A DNA stretch of 39,349 bases, from contig NZ_LMEM01000010.1 of assembly GCF_001426345.1 (NCBI RefSeq), forward strand, positions 176,784-216,132, in the 5' to 3' direction. Of the stretch, positions 1 to 11,474 are shown piece after piece. The notes under the pieces were generated by a model that worked only from the letters and a program-made list of their open reading frames with translations, ran no database searches and had not been told where the DNA came from. This DNA is from Devosia sp. Root436. Its GTDB lineage: Bacteria; Pseudomonadota; Alphaproteobacteria; Rhizobiales; Devosiaceae. Every line of letters begins with the position of its first letter. The stretch's first letter is position 1. Position numbers and translations under genes: made by a program.

Positions 1-17
1 ACTGCTCCAAAAACCGG

Positions 18-76
18 CGCCCCGAGACGGCTTCCGTCTCACTATTAATTACTCAGGGGCGTCAGCCGTCTCGGGG
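18..76 (+). promoter_or_regulatory. Self-complementary metK leader with mutually exclusive stems
   Basis: Bases 20-30 (CCCCGAGACGG) are perfectly complementary to 66-76 (CCGTCTCGGGG), giving an 11-bp stem. The same bases 24-30 can instead pair with 34-40 (7 bp, 3-base loop), and 18-23 can pair with 56-61 (6 bp). The first fold excludes the other two. This is seen directly. A role as an RNA switch ahead of metK is inference. No T-tract follows either stem, and I do not recognise a known SAM riboswitch. It could also be the 3' end of an upstream gene lying outside the window. Confidence 0.4.
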
Positions 77-260
77 TCCGCCCATCCATGACAACCGCAA
101 TACAGGCGGCGCTTCCGCTTGCACCAAACTATGCTCCAAAAGCTGCGCGAAGGCATAAAGCTTTCTTTATATCCCGCTTGACCGAAATGGCGATGGATGC
201 CACAAACGGCGCGGAATGGCTCGTTTTGAGCGTTTTTAGGCAGTTTCAGGGGATTTCGGT

Positions 261-1517
<1,257 letters not shown>

Positions 1518-1546
1518 TCCCCGCCTGCTCGTGATGCACTAAAATC

Positions 1547-1623
1547 ACCGCGTCATTCCCGCGAAAGCGGGAATCTCTCTACCCAGGAAGAGTGGATTCC
1601 CGCTTTCGCGGGAATGACGCGGT
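1547..1623. repeat. REP-type inverted repeat, 29-bp perfect arms
   Basis: Bases 1547-1575 are the exact reverse complement of 1595-1623, with a 19-base spacer. Each arm is itself a hairpin (ATTCCCGC-GAAA-GCGGGAAT). The unit resembles the widespread REP sequence with the core GTCATTCCCGCGAAAGCGGG. It sits between metK and trmB and may act as a transcript-end hairpin for metK. It reaches past an in-frame ATG at 1614, which is one reason to prefer the later trmB start. Confidence 0.85.
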
Positions 1624-1655
1624 GGTATATGGCGCCGCGCAGCGCGGAGACAACC

Positions 1656-2366
1656 ATGACCAAACCGGATCACCAGCTCCCCAAGACCCGCTCGGGCGAG
1701 CCGCGCGCCTTTTTCGGGCGGCGCTCGGGCAAGAAGCTGCATGGCGGGCAGCAGGCGGTGTTCGACGCCACCCTGCCGGCTCTCGAAATCAAGCTGAGTG
1801 GCAAGCTGGATCCGCGCGACCTGTTTGCCGATGCGAACCGCATCATCATCGAGATCGGTTATGGTGGCGGCGAGCATCTGGCGCTGGAGGCCGGGCGGCA
1901 CCCTGAGACCGGCTATATCGGTTGCGAGGTGTTTACCGGCGGCATCGGCAAGATGGTGCAGACCATCGCCGCCGAGGGGCTGGGCAATATCCGCCTCTAT
2001 ACCGACGACGCGCTCAAACTGCTGCTGGCGCTGCCCGACGCATCGGTGGATGAAATCTACCTGCTCTATCCCGATCCCTGGCCCAAGACGCGCCATCACA
2101 AGCGGCGGTTTGTCTCACCCACTACCCTGGGCGCGCTGGCGCGGGTGATAAGGCCGGGCGGGCAGTTCCACTTTGCCAGCGATATCGAGGACTATGCCGA
2201 TTGGACCCTGGCCCATATCGTGCGGGCGCCGGACTTCCGGTTTGCGCCGGAAAAGCCGGGCGATTGGCACCAGCCCTATCCCGGCTGGCAGGCGACGCGC
2301 TATGAGCAGAAAGCGCGCCGCGAAGGGCGCCTGGTGAGCTTTTATTTCAGCTTCACGCGGGTTTAG
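1656..2366 (+). CDS. trmB: tRNA (guanine-N7-)-methyltransferase
   Basis: Methylates N7 of G46 in the tRNA variable loop using SAM. The 236-residue class I methyltransferase has the SAM-binding loop EIGYGGGEH (66-74), YIGCEVFTGGIGKM (88-100), and the TrmB signature LLYPDPWPKTRHHKRR (136-151), then DIEDYADW further on. The start at 1656 (ATGACCAAACCG) is preceded by GCGGAGA at good spacing. An in-frame ATG at 1614 lies inside the inverted repeat and would add 14 unconserved residues, so I reject it. It sits directly after metK, its cofactor source, on the same strand. Whether the two are cotranscribed across the REP hairpin is not visible. Identification is secure. Confidence 0.96.
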   Translation: MTKPDHQLPKTRSGEPRAFFGRRSGKKLHGGQQAVFDATLPALEIKLSGKLDPRDLFADANRIIIEIGYGGGEHLALEAGRHPETGYIGCEVFTGGIGKMVQTIAAEGLGNIRLYTDDALKLLLALPDASVDEIYLLYPDPWPKTRHHKRRFVSPTTLGALARVIRPGGQFHFASDIEDYADWTLAHIVRAPDFRFAPEKPGDWHQPYPGWQATRYEQKARREGRLVSFYFSFTRV

Positions 2367-2476
2367 TCACCCACATTGATGACCATCATATCAAAGTTTA
2401 ATGGCCCGCGGCACTGGTAGCGTCACAATCGCGCCCCATATGCGAACCTCGATCCACACTGTTTCCGAGGCTCGCC

Positions 2477-2860
2477 ATGTCCAGTTTGTCCAAGTCCAAC
2501 CAGCACGAAAACGACGTGCTGATGGTCAGGCCCGGCAAGTGGACGCTGACTATCGTCACCATGTTGCGCACCGAAACGCTGCGCTTCAACGAGCTGAAAC
2601 GGGCGGGCGGCATTTCCCAGAAGACGTTGACAATGACCCTGCGCGAACTGGAGCGCGACGGCTTCATTACCCGCACGATGTTCGCGACCATTCCGCCCCG
2701 CGTCGATTATTCGCTGACCGAGCTGGGCCGCGAATTGCTGGAGCTGGCAGACAGCCTGCGGGGGTTCGCGGATCGCAATCGCGACCAAATCCTGGCGGCC
2801 CGCCACCGCTTCGATATCACGGGCGGCGATCCGGCCATCCGGCTCATGCACGCCCAATAG
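2477..2860 (+). CDS. HxlR-family winged-helix transcriptional regulator
   Basis: A 127-residue DNA-binding protein of the HxlR (MarR-like) group. The pattern is GKWTLTIVTML (20-30), LRFNELKRAGGISQKTLTMTLRELERDGFI (35-64, helix-turn-helix and recognition helix) and VDYSLTELGREL (wing and last helix, about 77-87). HxlR proteins usually have a Cys just before the GKW motif (…CP…GGKW). Here the stretch reads NDVLMVRPGKW and the protein has no Cys, so thiol-based redox sensing of the HypR/QorR kind is not expected. The target is unknown. Neighbours are a small secreted protein (convergent) and a reductase; HxlR proteins often control nearby oxidoreductases, but nothing here proves that link. Confidence 0.85.
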   Translation: MSSLSKSNQHENDVLMVRPGKWTLTIVTMLRTETLRFNELKRAGGISQKTLTMTLRELERDGFITRTMFATIPPRVDYSLTELGRELLELADSLRGFADRNRDQILAARHRFDITGGDPAIRLMHAQ

Positions 2861-2905
2861 GCTACGGGCGCCGCCGGTGAACCGGCGGCGCCGTGGGCAG
2901 AACGC

Positions 2906-3205
2906 CTAGAGCTGAACCTGCTCGAGCGAGCCGGGCTTGAAGAACTGCATGGTCTGGCTGCCGTCTTCGAGCGTGACATAGGCGCGGATCAGGCCGCTCC
3001 AGTCTTCGACGGCGGTGGCGTTGACGCCCTTCTGCTGCAGCTGGCTGAGAACCGAATCAGCGATGAATTCACGCATCTCGGTCGAGCCGCCACCAAACAC
3101 GGTGTTGATGTCGCTTTCCTCGGGAGCCGGGGCCGCGAAGGCGGGAACGGCAACGCCGGCCAGCGAGGCAGCGGCGACGAGGGCGATAATGGTGTTCTTG
3201 ATCAT
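2906..3205 (-). CDS. Small secreted protein of unknown function
   Basis: A 99-residue protein with a clear Sec signal peptide: MIKN, then a hydrophobic stretch ending PAFA at about residue 24, with cleavage predicted before APAPEES. The mature part is about 75 residues, acidic, without Cys. It includes a helix-like stretch EMREFIADSVLSQLQQKG and a C-terminal part AYVTLEDGSQTMQFFKPGSLEQVQL that looks like beta strands. AAGGA precedes the ATG at suitable distance. It is convergent with the HxlR gene and divergent from the reductase. I do not recognise the family; a periplasmic location is the only supported statement. Confidence 0.75.
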   Translation of the reverse strand: MIKNTIIALVAAASLAGVAVPAFAAPAPEESDINTVFGGGSTEMREFIADSVLSQLQQKGVNATAVEDWSGLIRAYVTLEDGSQTMQFFKPGSLEQVQL

Positions 3206-3464
3206 TTCGGTGTTCCTTTCGTTTTGAACACAGCGGAAATGATCCTGCCCGGTTGTCCCCGCAAGACGCGATATCAGCTATTCCTGCCCTTGAAGTCCGG
3301 TCGATGATTGCGAGAGTTTTGCCAGTGATATCAAGGCGTTTGCGAGCGCCCCGGTTTCCTCGATGCTACCGTGTATCTTCCAGGCGACCCCAGGCGCTGC
3401 GGGCGTTCGGGCGGGGAGGAACCATTGCGGTGGCCCCGCGTCTAACAGGCACAAGGAGATTGCC

Positions 3465-4130
3465 ATGCCCACCCGCGTCCAGATTTTGAAGACCGAAATG
3501 GTCACCCACAATGTCCGCCACTATCGCGTCGAAAAGCCGAAGAATTTTCATTTCGGCCCCGGACAGGCCACCGAAGTCAGCATCGACAAGCCGGATTGGG
3601 CGGACAAGAAGCGGCCTTTCACCTTTACCTCGCTGCAGGACGAGCCGACGCTGGAATTCACCATCAAGAGCTACCGCGACCATGCCGGCGTCACCAATGC
3701 GCTCTGGAACTGCGAGACGGGCGATTATCTGCTGCTGCGCGATGTGTGGGGCACCATCCAGTATAAGGGGCCGGGCACCTTCATTGCCGGGGGCGCGGGC
3801 GTCACGCCCTTCATCGCCATCTTGCGCAGCCTCAATGCGAAGGGCGGGCTCAATGGCAACCGGCTGATCGTCTCCAACCGGACCGAAAAGGACATCATCC
3901 TGCGCGACGAATTCGAGGCGATGGACGGGCTCGAGACGCTGTGGACCGTGACAGAGGATCCGAAGTCCAAACTGCTGCAGGAGCGGATCGACACGGCTTT
4001 CCTCAAGCAGCACATTTCCCGCTTCGGCCAGCACTTCTATCTCTGCGGCCCGGACGCCATGGTCGCCGACCTGCGCGCGTCGCTGGAGGAACTGGGCGCC
4101 GACGTGAACAGCGTGACCTGGGAGAAATAG
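3465..4130 (+). CDS. FAD-binding ferredoxin/flavodoxin-type reductase
   Basis: A 221-residue single-chain flavoprotein of the ferredoxin-NADP reductase superfamily. RPFTFTS (50-56) is the FAD-binding R-x-[FY]-[ST] motif, GGAGVTPF (109-116) is the nicotinamide dinucleotide pyrophosphate loop, and YLCGPDAM (192-199) is the C-terminal CGPxxM element. There is no [2Fe-2S] ferredoxin domain and no globin, so it probably passes electrons between NAD(P)H and a separate partner such as a flavodoxin or ferredoxin. The start at 3465 follows AAGGAGA. An in-frame extension to 3363 has no ribosome site. The physiological partner is unknown. A palindromic element begins four bases after the stop and may serve as transcript end. 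Confidence 0.88.
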   Translation: MPTRVQILKTEMVTHNVRHYRVEKPKNFHFGPGQATEVSIDKPDWADKKRPFTFTSLQDEPTLEFTIKSYRDHAGVTNALWNCETGDYLLLRDVWGTIQYKGPGTFIAGGAGVTPFIAILRSLNAKGGLNGNRLIVSNRTEKDIILRDEFEAMDGLETLWTVTEDPKSKLLQERIDTAFLKQHISRFGQHFYLCGPDAMVADLRASLEELGADVNSVTWEK

Positions 4131-4133
4131 GGA

Positions 4134-4259
4134 CACGCCCTCGTGGTTCGAGGCGCCAAGAGGCGCGCCTCACCATGAGGACTACTGAGAGCGCGGAGTT
4201 TAAAGTGGCCGCCATGGTGAGGTGCGAGCCCCTCGCGAGCCTCGAACCACGAGGGCGTG
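4134..4259. repeat. RIME-like nested palindromic element, copy A
   Basis: Perfect 21-bp outer arms at 4134-4154 and 4239-4259 (CCCTCGTGGTTCGAGGC core) enclose an inner partial palindrome built on CCTCACCATGAGG on the left and CCATGGTGAGG on the right. The same architecture recurs at 19175-19303 and 24895-25027. Copy A has the most degenerate inner right arm. It lies between the reductase stop and the rimP promoter. It resembles the mosaic intergenic palindromes described in rhizobia (RIME) and Brucella (Bru-RS); homology is not tested here. Confidence 0.88.
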
Positions 4260-4282
4260 GCACTGCAGCTTCTGTCCCGCCC

Positions 4283-4311
4283 TTGCCACTCCCGCCCAAC
4301 GGCGCTATATA
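4283..4311 (+). promoter_or_regulatory. Sigma70-type promoter of the rimP-nusA-infB operon
   Basis: TTGCCA at 4283-4288 and TATATA at 4306-4311 are separated by exactly 17 bases. The -10 sits inside GGCGC-TATATAG-GCGCC, which is also self-complementary. It lies about 75 bases before the rimP ATG and just after repeat copy A. This is the best promoter match I found in the window. Confidence 0.6.
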
Positions 4312-4336
4312 GGCGCCAACATCTCAGCAAGTTTGC

Positions 4337-4368
4337 AGAGTGGGAGCCGCCCGGCCCCGCTCTTTTTT
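4337..4368 (+). terminator. Terminator-like hairpin in the rimP leader (candidate attenuator)
   Basis: AGAGTGGG (4337-4344) pairs with CCCGCTCT (4356-4363) over 8 bp including one G-T pair. The loop is 11 bases, and six T residues run from 4363 to 4368. It lies downstream of the promoter and only 17 bases before the rimP start, so it would cut the operon transcript before the first gene unless read through. Attenuation is inference. Confidence 0.5.
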
Positions 4369-4384
4369 ATTACCGAAGGGGCCG

Positions 4385-5008
4385 ATGAGCTTCGATCTCA
4401 CCGAAAAGCGCTACATCAGGGAAACGGGCCTGGAAGCCAGGGTTTCGCGTATCGTCGAGCCGGTGGCCAATGGCCTGGGCTTTTCGCTGGTGCGGGTAAA
4501 GATCACCCAGGAAAACGGCATGACGCTGCAGATCATGGCCGAGGACGAGAACGGGCGCTTCACCATCGTTAATTGCGAGACCCTCTCCAAGGACCTCTCG
4601 CCGGTGCTCGATGTGGAAGACCCGATCGACCGCGAATATCATCTCGAAGTCAGCTCGCCCGGCATCGACCGGCCGCTGGTGCGCAAACGCGACTTCGCCG
4701 CCTATGCCGGCCACGAGGTCAAGATCGAACTGGCGGACATGATCAATGGCCGCAAGCGCTTCCGCGGCTTCATCAAGGGCGTCGACGACGAGGCTGTGAC
4801 CATTACCCTGCCCGACGCCCCCGCCGGGACCGATCCCGACCACCGCCTGCTGTTTTCCACCCTGGCGGAAGCCAAGCTGGTGATGACCGATGCGCTGATG
4901 GAAAAAGCGCGCATCGACCAGGAAGCCCACCCCATCGACGACGATGAGACCGAGACGGTCGAAATCGCCAATGACGACGACGATTCTATCTCCGAGGAGA
5001 CACACTAA
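4385..5008 (+). CDS. rimP: Ribosome maturation factor RimP
   Basis: Needed for 30S subunit maturation. The 207-residue protein shows the RimP order: an N-terminal domain with GLGFSLVRVKITQENGMTLQIM, the boundary motif VEDPIDREYHLEVSSPGIDRPL, and a C-terminal Sm-like domain with GHEVKIEL and RKRFRGFIKGVDDEAVTITL. It ends in a long acidic tail (DDDETETVEIANDDDDSISEETH), common in alphaproteobacterial members. ATG at 4385 follows AAGGGG. An upstream in-frame start at 4340 would lie inside the leader hairpin and is rejected. It is the first gene of the operon; its stop at 5006-5008 abuts the nusA ATG. Confidence 0.96.
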   Translation: MSFDLTEKRYIRETGLEARVSRIVEPVANGLGFSLVRVKITQENGMTLQIMAEDENGRFTIVNCETLSKDLSPVLDVEDPIDREYHLEVSSPGIDRPLVRKRDFAAYAGHEVKIELADMINGRKRFRGFIKGVDDEAVTITLPDAPAGTDPDHRLLFSTLAEAKLVMTDALMEKARIDQEAHPIDDDETETVEIANDDDDSISEETH

Positions 5009-6607
5009 ATGGCCGTGAGCGCGAACCGCCTCGAACTGCTGCAGATCGCAGATGCCGTTGCCCGCGAAAAGTCGATCGACCGCATGGTGGTGATCGAGGC
5101 GATGCAGGACGCCATGGAAAAGGCGGCCAAGGGGCGCTACGGCGCCGAGACCGAGATCAAGGTCGAGATCAATCCGCGCTCGGGCGAAACCCGCATGTGG
5201 CGCCTGCTCGAAATCGTCGAGGACGTCGAAGAGACCAGCCGCCAGATCGATCTCAAGCACGCCCAGCTCAAGTCGCCGGAAGCCAAGGTCGGCGATTTCC
5301 TCACCGAGCCGCTGCCGCCGATGGAATTCGGGCGTATTGCGGCGCAGTCGGCCAAGCAGGTCATCGTGCAGAAGGTGCGCGATGCCGAACGCGAGCGCAT
5401 GTATGACGAGTATTTCAACCGCATCGGCGAGATCGTCAACGGCACCGTCAAGCGCGTCGAATATGGCAATGTCATCGTCGATCTGGGCCGGGGCGAAGCC
5501 ATTATCCGCCGCGACGAGCTGATCCCGCGCGAAATGTTCCGCTATGGCGACCGCGTGCGCGCCTATGTCTATGACGTGCGCCGCGAACAGCGCGGCCCGC
5601 AAATCTTCCTCAGCCGCACCCATCCGCAGTTCATGGCCAAGCTGTTCATGCAGGAAGTGCCTGAAATCTACGATGGCGTCATCACCATCCGCTCGATTGC
5701 CCGCGATCCGGGTTCGCGCGCCAAGATCGCGGTGACCTCGTCGGACAGCTCGATCGATCCGGTCGGCGCCTGCGTCGGTATGCGCGGTTCGCGCGTCCAG
5801 GCCGTGGTCGGCGAATTGCAGGGCGAAAAGATCGACATCATTCCGTGGACGGACAGCATTGCCGATCTCGTTGTCAGCGCCTTGCAGCCGGCCGATGTGG
5901 CCAAGGTGGTGCTCGACGAGCAGGCCGAGCGCATCGAAGTGGTGGTTCCCGACGAGCAGCTCTCGCTGGCCATCGGCCGCCGCGGCCAGAATGTGCGCCT
6001 CGCCAGCCAGCTGATCGGCTGGGATATCGACATCCTGACCGAGCAGGAAGAAAGCGAACGCCGGCAGAAGGAATTCACCGAACGCTCGACCCTGTTCATG
6101 CAGGCCCTTGACGTTGACGAGATGGTTGCCCAGCTATTGGCTTCGGAAGGCTTCTCCTCGGTCGAGGAACTGGCCTATATCGACGCCAATGAAATCGCGT
6201 CGATCGACGGGTTCGACGAAGAAACCGCCGGCGAAATCCAGAACCGCGCCACCGAATACCTGGCGGCCATCGACAAGGCCCATGACGAAGAGCGCAAGGC
6301 GCTCGGCGTCGAGGACGAGCTCTATGAAATTGCCGGCCTCACCGCCGCCATGCTGGTCGCGCTGGGCAAGGACGGCGTCAAGACCGTGGAAGACTTTGCC
6401 GGCTGCGCCTCGGACGACCTGATCGGCTGGAGCGAACGCAAGGACGGCGAGACCAAGCGCTTCGAAGGCACCTTCAAGGATTTCCCGGTCAGCCGCGAGG
6501 AGGCCGAGGACATGATCCTGCAAGCCCGCATCAAGGCCGGGTGGATCAACGAAGAAGACCTGCCGCCGGTCGAAGGCGGCGACTATGCCGAAGAGGCTTC
6601 GGCCTAA
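5009..6607 (+). CDS. nusA: Transcription termination/antitermination factor NusA
   Basis: Binds RNA polymerase and nascent RNA, affecting pausing, intrinsic and Rho-dependent termination and rRNA antitermination. The 532 residues hold the N-terminal polymerase-binding domain (1-130), an S1 domain (about 135-200), KH1 with [11 protein letters not shown] (253-263) and KH2 with [12 protein letters not shown] (321-332), then two C-terminal helical repeats (about 365-425 and 430-500) of the acidic-repeat/HhH kind, ending in an acidic tail. GAGGAGA precedes the ATG, which directly follows the rimP stop. In enterobacteria this operon is autoregulated by NusA through leader terminators; the hairpin at 4337-4368 would fit the same logic here. 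Confidence 0.98.
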   Translation: MAVSANRLELLQIADAVAREKSIDRMVVIEAMQDAMEKAAKGRYGAETEIKVEINPRSGETRMWRLLEIVEDVEETSRQIDLKHAQLKSPEAKVGDFLTEPLPPMEFGRIAAQSAKQVIVQKVRDAERERMYDEYFNRIGEIVNGTVKRVEYGNVIVDLGRGEAIIRRDELIPREMFRYGDRVRAYVYDVRREQRGPQIFLSRTHPQFMAKLFMQEVPEIYDGVITIRSIARDPGSRAKIAVTSSDSSIDPVGACVGMRGSRVQAVVGELQGEKIDIIPWTDSIADLVVSALQPADVAKVVLDEQAERIEVVVPDEQLSLAIGRRGQNVRLASQLIGWDIDILTEQEESERRQKEFTERSTLFMQALDVDEMVAQLLASEGFSSVEELAYIDANEIASIDGFDEETAGEIQNRATEYLAAIDKAHDEERKALGVEDELYEIAGLTAAMLVALGKDGVKTVEDFAGCASDDLIGWSERKDGETKRFEGTFKDFPVSREEAEDMILQARIKAGWINEEDLPPVEGGDYAEEASA

Positions 6608-6635
6608 GGGCCGAATCCGAGCGAGGGCACCAGAG

Positions 6636-7329
6636 ATGGCCCGGCGCGAAGAAACGACCAGAATGTGCGCTCTGACACGGGCTGAGAAGCCCGTGGCGGA
6701 GCTCATCCGCTTTGTGCTGGGGCCCGATGGCGTGCTGGTGCCCGACACCGACGCCAAGGCCGAGGGCCGTGGCGTCTGGATCAGCCTCAGCCGCGATGCC
6801 GTGGCCGAGGCGGTCAAGAAAAAGGTGTTCGCGCGCAGCCTCAAGACCGAGGTTCGCCTGCCGGACGACCTGCCCGGACTGGCCCAGGTCAGGCTGGAAC
6901 AGCGCTATCTCAATGCGCTGGGCATGGCGCGCAAGGCCGGGCAACTGACCTTTGGCGCCACCAAGGTCCGCAGCCTGATCGAGACAGGGAACCTCATTGC
7001 CCTGATCACCGCCACCGATGCCGCCGAAGACGGGCGCAGCAAAATGGTGGGACCGCTCAAGGCGCTGCATTACGCGGCGGCGGAAGAAGAAATAGACGGC
7101 TTCGAAGTGCCCCATTTCGAATTGCTCTCCTCAGAGCAAATGGGTTTGGCACTCGGGCTGGAAAATGTGATACATGCTGCCCTCACGAGAGGGGCGGCAG
7201 CCCAAGCGGCAGTGGAAAAGGCCCGTAGACTGGCTCTTTACACTGCCAAACCGACGGAAAAGGACACCGACCGCCTTGCGGTTGACGGTGACCTTTTGCC
7301 CGAGGCCACCGACGAAAGACGCGAGATAC

Positions 7330-7337
<8 letters not shown>
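6636..7337 (+). CDS. ylxR: YlxR-type RNA-binding protein (DUF448) with L7Ae-like domain
   Basis: A 233-residue two-domain protein found between nusA and infB in many alphaproteobacteria. The N-terminal DUF448/YlxR domain shows RMCALTR (9-15), [13 protein letters not shown] and the signature EGRGVWIS. The second half is a ribosomal L7Ae-like fold ([18 protein letters not shown], then [18 protein letters not shown]). It is probably a nucleoid- or RNA-associated accessory of translation; the exact role in this group is not known to me. ATG at 6636 is preceded by GAGGG. An in-frame ATG at 6585 overlaps nusA and lacks family similarity. The 3' end overlaps the infB start by 8 bases, suggesting translational coupling. 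Confidence 0.9.
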
Positions 7338-10170
<2,833 letters not shown>

Positions 10171-10189
10171 GTTTCACGGCCAGGAATGC

Positions 10190-10220
10190 AAAAGGGCGCG
10201 GTGCAGACCGCGCCCTTTTT
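10190..10220 (+). terminator. Rho-independent terminator of the rimP-infB operon
   Basis: An 11-bp perfect stem, AAAGGGCGCGG (10191-10201) with CCGCGCCCTTT (10208-10218), a 6-base loop and a run of T at 10216-10220, starting 20 bases after the infB stop. The operon therefore ends at infB. Confidence 0.9.
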
Positions 10221-10249
10221 CGTTGTTCTCGATCCACTCCTACACACGG

Positions 10250-10374
10250 TGTCATCCCGGCCTTGAGCCGGGATCCACCCTGAGATGGCTGTTCTTGCAG
10301 AGTTGTCGTTCGGAACCACCTTGCGGATGTGGGACGATCCCAGGATGGGCCCCGGCTCAAGGCTGGGGTGACAT
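10250..10374. repeat. REP pair (second family) downstream of infB
   Basis: Left unit 10250-10281 (GTCATCCCGGCCTTGAGCCG core) and right unit 10342-10374 (CGGCTCAAGGCTGGGGTGAC core) are imperfect reverse complements about 60 bases apart. This is a common alphaproteobacterial REP type and differs in sequence from the unit at 1547. Confidence 0.75.
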
Positions 10375-10407
10375 CGGGATGGGATCGTTCGGTAGCCCCT
10401 TCAAACC

Positions 10408-10438
10408 AAAAAGCCCGCCCCCCTGTTCGGGAGCGGGC
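10408..10438 (-). terminator. Terminator on the L,D-transpeptidase side
   Basis: Read on the minus strand, GCCCGCTCCC (10438-10429) pairs with the complement of 10413-10422 through 10 bp with one G-T pair and a 6-base loop, followed by TTTTT (10412-10408). It lies about 165 bases beyond the stop of the L,D-transpeptidase gene. Between them (10466-10535) is an 11-bp inverted repeat and a perfect 16-bp palindrome. Confidence 0.65.
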
Positions 10439-10465
10439 CTTTTCAATTTCATTCCGGGCCTCTGT

Positions 10466-10535
10466 CGCGGCAGCGGAAAACTTTGCTTCGGTGACTACGG
10501 ATTCCGAAACAAGGCGCCCCGCTGCCGCGGCAGCG
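10466..10535. repeat. Inverted repeat and 16-bp perfect palindrome
   Basis: CGCGGCAGCGG (10466-10476) is the reverse complement of 10519-10529. The right arm lies within the perfect palindrome CGCTGCCGCGGCAGCG (10520-10535). It lies in the 430-base gene-free stretch between infB and the L,D-transpeptidase, whose other content is two terminators and a REP pair. Function unknown. Confidence 0.6.
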
Positions 10536-10601
10536 ACCCGGATGGGTCCTCAAGTCGCAATTCCGCACGGGAAACCGGGACCACTTTCCCTGGAATTGCT
10601 T

Positions 10602-11249
10602 TTAGTTGATCACCACGACGCGGGAGCCGGTGGGCACGCGGGCGTAGAGATCGATGATGTCCTGGTTCATCAGGCGGATGCAGCCGGAGGAGACATTGGT
10701 GCCGATCGTATAGGGCTCGGTGGTGCCATGTAGGCGGAATAGCGTGTCGCGGCCGTCCTTGTAGAGATAGAGCGCACGCGGGCCAAGCGGGTTGGTCGGG
10801 CCGCCTTCCATGCCGCCGGCATAGGGGCCGTAGCGTTCGGGTTCGCGGGCGATCATCGAGCGGGTGGGTGTCCAGCGCGGCCACTGGGCCTTGCGGCCGA
10901 TCGTGGCGGTGCCGCGGAAGACCAGCGATTCATCCTTGCCGACGCCAATGCCATAGCGGATCGCGCGGCCGCCTTCGAGCACCAGGTAGAGGAAATGCTG
11001 GGGCGTATCGATAACGAGCGTGCCCGGCCGCTCATTGGTCATATAGGGCACTTCCTGGCGCCACCACTTGGGATCGACACGGCGCAGGTCCATGGCGGCG
11101 ACCGGGTAGGGTTCGCCGAGCACAGCGCCATACATGCGCTGATAGTAAGGATCAACGACGGGCTCCTGCACGACCGGGGTCCGGGTGGAGGAGCAGGCGG
11201 CGAGGGCGGTGGCGGAGAGGCCAATCATGAAAAGGCGACGAGAGAGCAA
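10602..11249 (-). CDS. L,D-transpeptidase (YkuD) lipoprotein
   Basis: Periplasmic enzyme family that makes 3-3 peptidoglycan cross-links or attaches proteins to peptidoglycan. With a TTG start at 11249 the product has 215 residues. AGGGA lies six bases before this TTG. A longer frame from TTG 11306 has no ribosome site. The N-terminus LSRRLFMIGLSATALAAC combines a twin-arginine-like SRRLFM motif with a lipobox ending at Cys19, so a Tat-exported lipoprotein is plausible. The YkuD domain covers about 75-214, with catalytic HGTTEPYTIG (His174) and SSGCIRL (Cys190) in the expected spacing. Related Hyphomicrobiales proteins often carry the same signal type. Substrate preference cannot be told from sequence. 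Confidence 0.9.
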   Translation of the reverse strand: MLSRRLFMIGLSATALAACSSTRTPVVQEPVVDPYYQRMYGAVLGEPYPVAAMDLRRVDPKWWRQEVPYMTNERPGTLVIDTPQHFLYLVLEGGRAIRYGIGVGKDESLVFRGTATIGRKAQWPRWTPTRSMIAREPERYGPYAGGMEGGPTNPLGPRALYLYKDGRDTLFRLHGTTEPYTIGTNVSSGCIRLMNQDIIDLYARVPTGSRVVVIN

Positions 11250-11420
11250 GGTGGTTCCCTGGGTAAGCGGGTGACGCAATTTCGTGGTCGGCCAGTGGGT
11301 AAGCAAAGGCCGGGAGGTTCGCTAGTGCAGGAAAGCCTCACTCGCCTAACGGGCCGTCAAGGAGAGGGTTCCTCTCCGGAATGTGATGAATGGCGGGGTG
11401 TTGCCGGCATGCAACGCAAA

Positions 11421-11447
11421 GAAAAGGCCCGGATTGCTCCGGGCCTT
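11421..11447 (-). terminator. Terminator of pnp
   Basis: A perfect 10-bp stem (11424-11433 with 11438-11447, GGCCCGGA/TCCGGGCC core) with a 4-base loop, followed on the minus strand by the T-rich TTCTTT, 27 bases after the pnp stop. Confidence 0.75.
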
Positions 11448-11474
11448 CCTGCAGTTTTGCCTGCGATTTGCCTG

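Noticed and set aside
1..260. SAM-II or SAM/SAH riboswitch in front of metK
   Set aside because: I could not find the conserved core bases of these classes; only the alternative stems are reported.
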